Origin: Chloroflexota bacterium | GTDB lineage: Bacteria; Chloroflexota; UBA11872; UBA12225; JAJDUF01 | Reading direction: 5' to 3' | DNA: 64,000 nt | Assembly: GCA_022826725.1 (NCBI GenBank) | Contig: JAJDUF010000006.1 | Span: forward strand, 21,519-85,518 | Shown here: piece by piece, positions 33,924 through 41,306 of the stretch | How positions within the stretch are numbered: position 1 is the stretch's first letter | Layout: each line of letters begins with the position of its first letter | The notes under the pieces: generated by a model | The model's input: only the letters and a program-made list of their open reading frames with translations | What the model was told of the DNA's origin: nothing | Databases searched by the model: none | Made by a program: the position numbers and the translations under genes

Positions 33924-35996
33924 ATGAGTAGCGAAAGCGGCGGGATTGAGTGGGCCGCAGCATCGGTGTGGGGGGGCCAGCGTCGTGCAGAGTCACCCCA
34001 GGCACAGCATCACCACCTCCCGGCAGACGAAGCGGTTGGCCGGGGTGCCAGTGACCTCTTTCTCGTGATTGAGGGGGTCGGTGACGACTCCTGCCTCCTG
34101 CTTGGCAAGACGCTCGTCCAAGCACTGCTGGACGAGCCGGAAGCCCCGCCCGCCTCGGCCTTGAGCCGTGCCTTGCGCGCGGCCTGTGTTCGCCTCGAAA
34201 CTCACGCCCTCGCCCCGGCCCGTGAGTTGATCGCCTTGGGCGCCAGTGCGGTGCTCATCCAAGAGCACGGCATGGTGCTCGCACAGTTGCTGCCGGCGCA
34301 GATCTATCTCCTCCAGCAGGGGCAAGGCACCCTGCGGATGTGGCCCGACACGCCGGTCCCGGCACCGATGGGCGAGGCGTTCCGGCGCGGTGGAGCCAGG
34401 CGCTGGGACCTGGAGATCGAGCACGCGCGGGCCACACCGCGTCTGGGCGCGACGTTGCTTATCAGCACGTCGGAGCTTGCCGTCCGGCTGCGCCCGAGCC
34501 ACGTGCGGCGCGCCCTGGATCAGGACAGCGCCGAGCAAGCTGCCACCTGGCTGTGTAACCACTTGGCGCGCGGCGCCCCCCACTTCGAAGCCTTGGTCGT
34601 CCGCACTGCCCCGGCAGCGACGAGCGAAGCGGGCTGGTCGGAGGGACAGGAAGACCTGGGACCGGAGTGGGAAGAAGCGGTTGAGAGCGATGCACCGCCG
34701 GCAAGACCGAGACCGGCGCGAGCCGGCTACGGCCGGCCCGCCTCATCGGCGCCGGCCGCCGGTTTTTCGGGCGTGGTTGCGAATGCTTGGCAGCGCCTGA
34801 ACGAGGTGCTGCAGGGGCGTTTGCGTCTCATGCTCATCGGTCTGGTTGCCGTTATCTTCCTGATCTTCATCCTCAGCCGGGTGATCGGCGCGGGTCCAGC
34901 TCAGGAGGTAGCCACTTCACCTACGCCGAACCCCCAAGCTCTGGCGGCGGCCGAACGGGCCGTGGCCGACCTGTCCAACGTGACTGATCGCGAGCAAGGG
35001 CAGACCGCCGTTGTCGAAGCCCTGGCCAAGATTAGCGCTCTCGACGAGCGCTCCAGTGAGCGCGCTGCCGAGCTACGGTCGGCCGTCGAGGCGCAGAGCA
35101 CCCGCATCGCCGGCTTGGAGCCGCCGCCGCCGCCCCAGCCATCCGTCCTCTCCGCCGAACAAATCAACCGTCCCACGCAGTTCTCGGCAGTCACCCGCTT
35201 CGGTGATCGCCTCTTCGTCTTGGATGCGCCGCGCGCCGTGCTGGCCGTGCGCCCCGGCGCAGGGCCTGAGCTACTGCTGGAGCGCGGCGGTAATAAGGCC
35301 GGTCAAACGGTCGGTGACCTGGCCTATCTTGTCACTACGACCGATGGAGTCGTATCCATTGACAGTACCGGACACTACTGGTTCCTCACGGCCGACGATA
35401 CGATGCGCTCCGGGCGCTTGCCGGGCTCGGCAGCGTGGCAACGTGTGCTCGGCTTCGAAACGTACACGGTTAATCTCTACGCTGTGGACACGGGCGCCAA
35501 CCAGCTCCTGCGCTGGAATCCGACCGCGCTCGGGACCTATGCCCTGCCACCGGATGAGTGGTTTGGCTCGTCGGTACCCGCTGAGATCGCGACGGCGCTC
35601 GACCTCGCCATAGACGGCGACATTTTCGTGCTCGCCGCCAATGGTGGCATCACGCGGTACCGGAGCGGCGAGCCACGGCCCTTCACCTTGCAGGGCCTAG
35701 AGCGCCCACTGCAAAACCCCCAGGCGATCACGACCGCTGTGTCCATCAACTCGCTCTACGTGGTGGACACGGGCAATAGCCGTATCGTGCAGCTCGCCAA
35801 GAGCGGGCAGTTCGAGCGCGAGCTAGTTGGGGTCGCCAGCCCAGGCGAAACAATCCGCGACGTGTGGGTTGACGAGGCCGGCGAACGGATTTTCGTGCTC
35901 ACGGAGCGGCGGTTGAGCGAGTACGTCCTACCCCCCGAAGGCGGCCCGACTGTGACCCTCACGCCCGTCGAGCCGTCATCGGCCCAAGGCAGTTAG
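33924..35996 (+). CDS. PP2C-like / transmembrane / beta-propeller protein
   Basis: 690 aa. Residues ~1-230 resemble a degenerate PP2C phosphatase domain (GASDLFLVIEGVGDDSCLLL, ALGASAVLIQEHGMVLAQLL, LLISTSELAVRL), but the metal-binding DG pair reads EGVGD, so activity is doubtful. A Pro/Arg-rich linker leads to one membrane helix at ~302-321 (MLIGLVAVIFLIFILSRVIG). Outside, a short coiled coil (~330-390) precedes a beta-propeller with NHL-like repeats (LYAVDTGANQLLRWN, LYVVDTGNSRIVQLAKSGQF). I do not know the family name; similar proteins may be phosphatase-derived sensors. Divergent from lexA. Confidence 0.65.
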   Translation: MSSESGGIEWAAASVWGGQRRAESPQAQHHHLPADEAVGRGASDLFLVIEGVGDDSCLLLGKTLVQALLDEPEAPPASALSRALRAACVRLETHALAPARELIALGASAVLIQEHGMVLAQLLPAQIYLLQQGQGTLRMWPDTPVPAPMGEAFRRGGARRWDLEIEHARATPRLGATLLISTSELAVRLRPSHVRRALDQDSAEQAATWLCNHLARGAPHFEALVVRTAPAATSEAGWSEGQEDLGPEWEEAVESDAPPARPRPARAGYGRPASSAPAAGFSGVVANAWQRLNEVLQGRLRLMLIGLVAVIFLIFILSRVIGAGPAQEVATSPTPNPQALAAAERAVADLSNVTDREQGQTAVVEALAKISALDERSSERAAELRSAVEAQSTRIAGLEPPPPPQPSVLSAEQINRPTQFSAVTRFGDRLFVLDAPRAVLAVRPGAGPELLLERGGNKAGQTVGDLAYLVTTTDGVVSIDSTGHYWFLTADDTMRSGRLPGSAAWQRVLGFETYTVNLYAVDTGANQLLRWNPTALGTYALPPDEWFGSSVPAEIATALDLAIDGDIFVLAANGGITRYRSGEPRPFTLQGLERPLQNPQAITTAVSINSLYVVDTGNSRIVQLAKSGQFERELVGVASPGETIRDVWVDEAGERIFVLTERRLSEYVLPPEGGPTVTLTPVEPSSAQGS

Positions 35997-36069
35997 CGCC
36001 GGCAGCCGGTTCCCGCCCCGCCCCGGTGCTGGCGCACCGGGACGGGTGCTCACAGAGGTAGGTCCGCTC

Positions 36070-36300
36070 CCCCCTCTCCACACATGTGGAGAAAGGGCCT
36101 GACTGGGGTAGGTACAGGTGAAGCCGTAGGGGCGCAACATGTTGCGCCCGTCTCCCCGCATGGCGGGGGGACCATAGGGGGGCTACTCATCCGCACACTG
36201 GGAGGTGTTTCGCGCCCCGACGCTCACCATTCCGGCGGAAACCGCTATCTTGACCATCCTTGCGTCCCGCAAATCCTGGTGCAGACAAAATACCTACCCC
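36070..36300. repeat. Composite intergenic repeat (B, E, D, C, E)
   Basis: The 309-bp gap before the DedA gene holds a type B variant (CTCTCCACACATGTGGAG), type E leader GACTGGGGTAGGTACAGG, a perfect type D palindrome at 36130-36149, a type C hairpin with GGACCATAGGGGGGC, a CATTCCGGCGGAAACCGC element and a GGTGCAGACAAAATACCTAC module. Confidence 0.85.
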
Positions 36301-36308
36301 GGCCCGGT

Positions 36309-36968
36309 TCACGCCTCGGAGTCCGGCCCCCCGGCCGCCCCCGGCCGGCGCCAGCGCAGCGCCCGCCAGCCGATGAACACCACCACCACCAGCACGAGCA
36401 CGACGAGCGTGCCATTTTCATACGGCTTCATATAGCCCCGGATATCTACCCAGTTCTCGCCGAGGACGCGGCCGACATAGGTCAGCAGCAAGCTCCACAG
36501 CGATGTGCCAAGAGTCGTATAGAGCAGAAAACGACCGGCGCTCATCCGCGTATAGCCCGCCGGCACGGAGATGATACTGCGGATAATCGGAATGAGCCGC
36601 CCGAAAAAGATGACCGCCTCGCCGTAACGCTCGAACCACGCTGCCCCGCGGTCCAGGTCCTGCTCCGAAATGAAGACGTATTTCCCGTAGGCTGCCACCA
36701 GCCGCCGCACGCCGGCCTCCCGCGCCACGTAGCCAATCGCGTAGAGCACCACCGCCCCAAGCACCGAGCCGGCGGTTCCCGCTGCCACGGCGCCCCAAAA
36801 GTTCAGCTCACCCTTGACCGATAGTGCCCCGGCGAACGGCAGCACCATCTCGGAGGGGATTGGCGGGAAGATGTTTTCGATGGCCATTACGAGGACGATG
36901 CCCGGATAGCCGATGGTGGCGATCAACTCCTCGATCCAGCCCCCTACCTGTTCCATGAGGTGCGTCAT
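36309..36968 (-). CDS. DedA family membrane protein
   Basis: 219 aa from ATG 36968; 53 upstream codons in frame look non-coding. Typical DedA: a re-entrant N-terminal region (IGYPGIVLVMAIENIFPPIP), the E-N-x-x-P-P-x-P-x-E motif, then the conserved GRLIPIIRSIISVPAGYTRM arginine loop and two or three C-terminal helices (LVVLVLVVVVFIGWRAL). DedA proteins scavenge or flip undecaprenyl phosphate and related lipids. The tail is a short basic stretch. Confidence 0.9.
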   Translation of the reverse strand: MTHLMEQVGGWIEELIATIGYPGIVLVMAIENIFPPIPSEMVLPFAGALSVKGELNFWGAVAAGTAGSVLGAVVLYAIGYVAREAGVRRLVAAYGKYVFISEQDLDRGAAWFERYGEAVIFFGRLIPIIRSIISVPAGYTRMSAGRFLLYTTLGTSLWSLLLTYVGRVLGENWVDIRGYMKPYENGTLVVLVLVVVVFIGWRALRWRRPGAAGGPDSEA

Positions 36969-37180
36969 ACCCCGTCTTCCCTTCCTGTCTTTGCGTTGTC
37001 GGCGTAGCCGGCGTGTGTCCAGCGTTGCTCCGTGGGCAATCGTCCGCGTCAAGAAGACGCGCAGCCGGCTGGTGGATACTCGCGAAACGCTGCGTGCCGC
37101 GCCGGCGAGGGCAACCGCCACACCCACAAAAAAGGGCCTGCCGAGCGGCAGACCGAAATGGCAGCCAAATCACCGTTGGG

Positions 37181-37253
37181 AGCGGGCAAAGGGACTCGAA
37201 CCCTCGATCTCAACCTTGGGAAGGTCGCGTGTTACCAACTACACCATGCCCGC
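37181..37253 (-). tRNA. tRNA-Gly (anticodon CCC)
   Basis: Read on the minus strand the 7-bp acceptor stem GCGGGCA pairs with TGCCCGC. D arm GGTGTAGTTGGTAACAC; anticodon stem CGACC/GGTTG with loop TTCCCAA, anticodon CCC; T arm GAGGG-TTCGAGT-CCCTT. Discriminator U73, and the 3' CCA is not encoded (the genome reads CCC). 73 nt. Confidence 0.93.
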
Positions 37254-37516
37254 GCAGGCCGACTGAAGGCATCGTAACACGGCCGCGCCGCACCGTCAAG
37301 CGGCCCACCTCGCCGGCCAGGACATGGGGACGGCGATACGGAACGTTGTGTACCCTTCAGAGCAGCGCGCGGCCAGCGGCGTGCCGCATCAGGAGTTGGC
37401 TCTTGGCCTATGCGCTCCGCCGACTGGTACGGCACTGGACTATAGGTGCGCTTGCGGGCTGGTGTCTGGGCACCAGGTAACGCTAGAATCATTAACCTGA
37501 ATGGAATTCATGTTCC

Positions 37517-38251
37517 ATGACTACCACCATGTCTGGCCGGCCACATCCTCACCTTCAGCGGCTCGTGGACTATATCGTCCAGAGGTTGAGCGATCACGAA
37601 GGCACCGCTGCCCGTACCCGCTTGGCAAAGCTGCTGTATTTGTTTGACATCGAATACTATCGAGTTCACGGCCATCCCTTCACGCGCCTCCAATGGCGGT
37701 TTCTGCACTACGGACCATACGACACTGCTCTGGAGCCATATCTTGGTAGCGATGAAGCCACGACGACCTCCGGCCATAGAGCTTATGTGGCGCGAGGGAG
37801 CTATGAGGACGTGTCGGTGGACGACATCCTCACCCTCTCTGATCGCATGATACTAGACCGCGTTGTGCAGCAATGGGGGCCGGAGGACCTGCCGGTGCTG
37901 CTCGACTACGTGTACTTTGGGACGGAGCCGATGGAGAACGTGACACGGGGCGAGGTGCTGGATTTCTCGCGAGTAGCAAAAGCTACGCCAAAGTATCCGG
38001 AGCCGCAACAGGAGTCGCGCCGCCTGTCAGATGAGGTGCTTGCGGACTTGCGGCGCCGGCTCGCTTGCCGGCGCGATGCACGCCAGGCCAGAGCTAGACC
38101 GGCGCGTGCTCCGCGTGATCACGTATATGAGGAGGGAATGCGCTTCCTCAACGCCGGAGATCAGGTGCCGCAGGCTCGCCGCCTCCTCGACGGCCGAGCA
38201 ATACAGGTCACGCCGGAGGCAGCGAAAACGATCCGTGAGCAGGCCGAGTAG
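37517..38251 (+). CDS. Panacea (DUF4065) domain protein, putative antitoxin
   Basis: 244 aa. Residues ~10-140 form a Panacea domain: LQRLVDYIVQRLSDHEGTAA, TRLAKLLYLFDIEYYRVHGH, and LQWRFLHYGPYDTALEPYL. The C-terminal ~100 residues are basic and divergent (RRRLACRRDARQARARPARA). Panacea-domain proteins are antitoxins able to neutralise many unrelated toxins (PanAT systems, Kurata and co-workers). The next gene starts 9 bp downstream, which supports a two-gene toxin-antitoxin operon. Codon use is less GC-rich than neighbours. Confidence 0.82.
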   Translation: MTTTMSGRPHPHLQRLVDYIVQRLSDHEGTAARTRLAKLLYLFDIEYYRVHGHPFTRLQWRFLHYGPYDTALEPYLGSDEATTTSGHRAYVARGSYEDVSVDDILTLSDRMILDRVVQQWGPEDLPVLLDYVYFGTEPMENVTRGEVLDFSRVAKATPKYPEPQQESRRLSDEVLADLRRRLACRRDARQARARPARAPRDHVYEEGMRFLNAGDQVPQARRLLDGRAIQVTPEAAKTIREQAE

Positions 38252-38260
38252 GACAGGCGC

Positions 38261-38962
38261 GTGATCGAGCTCCTGGACCGCTTCTATGTGCGGCAGCCAA
38301 GGCCACTAGCGCATTCTCAATGTGAACCTGGTCGCATCTGCGATACCGCCGCCGTTTATCTCCTTGAATCGGCACGGATTCCGGTCCTGGAAGCTCAGTA
38401 CGACAGTGCCGGCATGGTGCAAAGATATATCGTTAGGCACGTGCGTCAGCAACAGTTCCGTCAGCGTCAAGGAGTTAATCCCGTCTACGAGATCAATCAG
38501 CGTTCCGACGAAGTGTCCGTTATACGTCGTCATAAATGGAGACCGGCCATCGTAGTGTCATCACCATGCGATGCCTGGCGCGCTCAACCACGCCAGCACG
38601 ACGAATGTTTCGTCGTTGCCCCTCTGTATAGCTTTGGAGCACGAGTTGAGAAACAGCCTTACCCGCAGACTTTCATTGATCGAGTGAAGGCCTACGCTTA
38701 CAATCAGCTCTTCTACATGCCTCCAGATGGCCGGTATGGGATTCAGGAGAGCTTTGTGCGGTTTGACCGGCTGCAAGTGGTTCACGAGCGTTGGCTCGTA
38801 CCGCGAAGCGTTGTGCTCGACACAGACTTCCTGGACGCCTTACAGAGCTGGCTTCAGGCTTATCTTGGCGGTGATCTCGCGGCACTGAATGATGTCCTAT
38901 CTCTCTACCGGGAGGAAAAGCTGTCTGCGCTGGGCATAACAAACCGAGGTTCCGACACGTAG
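38261..38962 (+). CDS. PemK/MazF-like protein, putative toxin of the Panacea pair
   Basis: 233 aa from GTG 38261. Weak but ordered resemblance to the PemK/MazF fold: RHKWRPAIVVSSP (the RP-x-x-V strand), DECFVVAPLYSF, and ESFVRFDRLQVVHERWLV near the C-terminal half. It is about twice the length of a classical MazF, with ~85 extra N-terminal residues. If correct it would be an endoribonuclease inhibited by the Panacea protein just upstream. Identification of the fold is by eye only. Confidence 0.6.
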   Translation: MIELLDRFYVRQPRPLAHSQCEPGRICDTAAVYLLESARIPVLEAQYDSAGMVQRYIVRHVRQQQFRQRQGVNPVYEINQRSDEVSVIRRHKWRPAIVVSSPCDAWRAQPRQHDECFVVAPLYSFGARVEKQPYPQTFIDRVKAYAYNQLFYMPPDGRYGIQESFVRFDRLQVVHERWLVPRSVVLDTDFLDALQSWLQAYLGGDLAALNDVLSLYREEKLSALGITNRGSDT

Positions 38963-39097
38963 ACTCGGTGCGTTCGGTTCCACGCTTCTTTGACCAAGCG
39001 CAGTCGCCCGGTTAGGCTTAGAGCCAGCCGGCGTGCGGCGGCCTTTACACCCGCGACGAGGCACTAGCGACTAGCCACCAAGGAGCAGGCCACAACC

Positions 39098-40090
39098 ATG
39101 GACCTTCAGCCCAGCCGTGTAGGCGCCGTAGACCGCAACGGGCAGCCGTATGACCGCAGCGACCCGGCCGGTTACGGCACGTCCGTCACCAAACCCGAGG
39201 GCTACGATGCCTTCTGGCAAGAGACCTGGGACCGCCTCCAGGATATTCCGCTGGAGCCGGAGGTGCGGCTCGTGCCGCTACGCTCCGACGACGAGGTCAT
39301 TGTCTACGAGGGCTTCTACACGAGCTGGGAGCGGCTGCGGATCGCCTGCTGGTATTGCGTGCCCCGCCGCACCGCCGGCCAGCGCAGTCCCACCATCGCC
39401 ATCATGCCGGGCTACGTCAGCGAGCCGTCGCTAGGCACGGGCAAGCAGTGGGCACGCGCAGGCTATGCCTGCGTGGTGGTGGCCCCGCGCGGCAAGCTGC
39501 GGTCGAACAGCGTCTTCAATCCCGGCTACCCCGGCCTGCTCACGCATAACCTGACCGACTACCAGACCTACGGCTACCGCGGCTTCTACTGCGATGCCTG
39601 GCGCGCGATTGACTTGCTCCTCAGCCGCCCCGAAGTGGACCCGGGGCGCATCGCCGTGACCGGCGGCAGCCAAGGCGGGGCACTGACCATCGTCACGGCG
39701 GCCTGGCATCCCGCCATCCAGGCCGCGTGCCCTGGCGCGCCCTACCTCTGCGGGATGCGCGAGGCCATTGACCTCACCCACACCTATCCCTATGAAGAGC
39801 TTAACGACTATCTCCGGCTCTGCCCGGACCGCCGCGCGACGGTCCTGCGGACGCTCGATTTCTACGACGGCATCAACATGGCGCCGCGCATCAGTTGCCC
39901 GACGCTCATGAACATCGGGTTGGCCGACCCCGTCTGTCCACCGGAAACCGGCTACGCCGTCTTTGCGGCGGTCGGCGCGGCGGTCAAGGAGCTACGCGCC
40001 TACCCCGGCGAGGGGCACGGCGCCGGCGGTGCCAAACACGCCCCGCACGTCCAGGCGTGGATGCGCCACCATCTTCAGGTCGCCGCCTAG
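39098..40090 (+). CDS. Acetylxylan esterase / cephalosporin-C deacetylase family (CE7)
   Basis: 330 aa alpha/beta hydrolase of the AXE1 family. Nucleophile Ser in VTGGSQGGALTI, acid Asp in GLADPVCPP, and the catalytic His in GEGHGAGGAKH, all in CE7 order; RGFYCDAWRAIDLLLSRPEV and GYYG-like loop context also match. It removes acetyl groups from sugars or small acetyl esters. It has no signal peptide, so it is probably cytoplasmic. A shorter catalytically dead homologue starts 61 bp downstream. Confidence 0.88.
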   Translation: MDLQPSRVGAVDRNGQPYDRSDPAGYGTSVTKPEGYDAFWQETWDRLQDIPLEPEVRLVPLRSDDEVIVYEGFYTSWERLRIACWYCVPRRTAGQRSPTIAIMPGYVSEPSLGTGKQWARAGYACVVVAPRGKLRSNSVFNPGYPGLLTHNLTDYQTYGYRGFYCDAWRAIDLLLSRPEVDPGRIAVTGGSQGGALTIVTAAWHPAIQAACPGAPYLCGMREAIDLTHTYPYEELNDYLRLCPDRRATVLRTLDFYDGINMAPRISCPTLMNIGLADPVCPPETGYAVFAAVGAAVKELRAYPGEGHGAGGAKHAPHVQAWMRHHLQVAA

Positions 40091-40151
40091 CGCCCGACTG
40101 CCCGCGCCATACTCCCGCATGGGCCACAAGCCAAGACTCGAAGGGGATGCA

Positions 40152-40973
40152 ATGCAGACACCTACGCTGCCTCATCAACCGGAGCCGACGGATTTCGATG
40201 CCTTCTGGGATGCCGTGGCGACCGAGTTGGCGCACACGGAGGTGGCGCCCGAAGTCGAGTTGCTGCCGCTGCGGTCATCGGCCGAGGCGTTGGTGTACGG
40301 CGTGCGCTTCACCAGTATCGGCCCCTACCGCCTGTTCGCCTACTACATCCAACCGCCGCCAGCCACCGGTGCCGGGCCGCGGGGCGTAGAGGTGCAGTTG
40401 GCCGGCTACGGCAGTGTGGTGCATGTGCCCGTGGGCGACCTGGACCACCGCTGGCCCGAGCAACGCGCCGTACTGACCCTGTGTCATCGCGGCCAACGTC
40501 TCAGTGACCGACCCTACGCGGCGGCCTATCCCGGCCTGCTCACGGATGGCATCGAGTCGCCCGAATCCTACGCCTATCGCGGCATCGTGGCCGACGCCTG
40601 CCGCGCCGTGGACTTTCTCCTCAGCCGTCCGCCGGAGGAAGTGGACCACGGCGCCATCACGGTCACGGGCAACGATATCGCCCTCTTTGTGGCCGCCCTC
40701 CGTGGCCGCGAGGTCGCCGGCGTGCGCGCTGCGCCTTCCTTGTTCTACCGTCTGGCCGACGTGCTCCCCACGACCAACGACTACCCACTCGCAGAGTTCA
40801 ACGACTACCTGCGTACCTACCCGGAGCACGCAGCGGACATGGCCCGCACGCTCGGCTACTTCGACCCCCTCGCCGCGGTGCGCCGCGCGGCCTGCCCCGT
40901 CCACGTCGGTGACGACGAGTTCCTCGCCCCCCTGCGCGCAGCGTTAGGCCCGCACCTCGCGCCTCCCTCCTGA
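40152..40973 (+). CDS. CE7 esterase paralogue lacking the catalytic triad
   Basis: 273 aa from ATG 40152 (GAAGGGG upstream). It aligns along its length with the preceding gene: EPTDFDAFWDAVATEL, YAYRGIVADACRAVDFLLSR, DYPLAEFNDYLRTYPEH. At the nucleophile position VTGGSQGGAL has become VTGNDIALFV, so the serine is gone, and the GEGHGAGG histidine segment is absent because the protein ends early. The acid loop reads VHVGDDEFLAP. Conserved open reading frame over 270 codons suggests a retained non-catalytic role or very recent decay. Confidence 0.8.
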   Translation: MQTPTLPHQPEPTDFDAFWDAVATELAHTEVAPEVELLPLRSSAEALVYGVRFTSIGPYRLFAYYIQPPPATGAGPRGVEVQLAGYGSVVHVPVGDLDHRWPEQRAVLTLCHRGQRLSDRPYAAAYPGLLTDGIESPESYAYRGIVADACRAVDFLLSRPPEEVDHGAITVTGNDIALFVAALRGREVAGVRAAPSLFYRLADVLPTTNDYPLAEFNDYLRTYPEHAADMARTLGYFDPLAAVRRAACPVHVGDDEFLAPLRAALGPHLAPPS

Positions 40974-40999
40974 CAAACCGCGCGAAGTACCCCGTTCCT

Positions 41000-41200
41000 C
41001 TGACTGGGGTAGGTAGAGGCCAAGCCGTAGGGGCGTCCCTTGTGGGTGCCTTGGTCGCTCCCTCGCCACCCCCGTCATTCCCGCGCCAGCGGGAATCCAA
41101 CCCCCTCTCCCCCTGGGAGAGGGCCGGGTGAGGGCAGTAGCCACCCCCTCTCTATTGCTCCTCAATGGAGAGGGTCCCGGGTGGTGAGTCCCACCCCGGA
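41000..41200. repeat. Composite intergenic repeat (E, D-variant, A, B, B)
   Basis: The 333-bp gap after the CE7 pair holds GACTGGGGTAGGTAGAGGCC, AAGCCGTAGGGGCGTCCCTT with GTGGGTGCC (a diverged D), a type A, and two type B hairpins (CTCTCCCCCTGGGAGAG and CTCTATTGCTCCTCAATGGA). Confidence 0.85.
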
Positions 41201-41211
41201 AACCGAGCCTT

Positions 41212-41250
41212 AAAAACAGGCAGGCATCGGCGAGATCGCCGATGCCTGCC
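41212..41250 (-). terminator. Rho-independent terminator of the binding-protein gene
   Basis: GGCAGGCATCGGCGA pairs with TCGCCGATGCCTGCC over 15 bp with a very small loop, and on the minus strand is followed by TGTTTTTA. It lies 57 bp past the stop of the substrate-binding lipoprotein gene. Confidence 0.85.
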
Positions 41251-41306
41251 GCGGTTGCGTGCTTCACAAGCGACCGCACCCCCGGATGGGGTGCAGTGGC
41301 CTGCAC

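Noticed and set aside
28906..38962. One large defence island joining MNT/OLD and Panacea/PemK
   Set aside because: Nine kilobases of housekeeping genes (fabF, rplU, rpmA, lexA) lie between them.
38963..39097. Additional gene between the toxin-like gene and the CE7 esterase
   Set aside because: No frame with start, ribosome site and plausible composition; only 135 bases.
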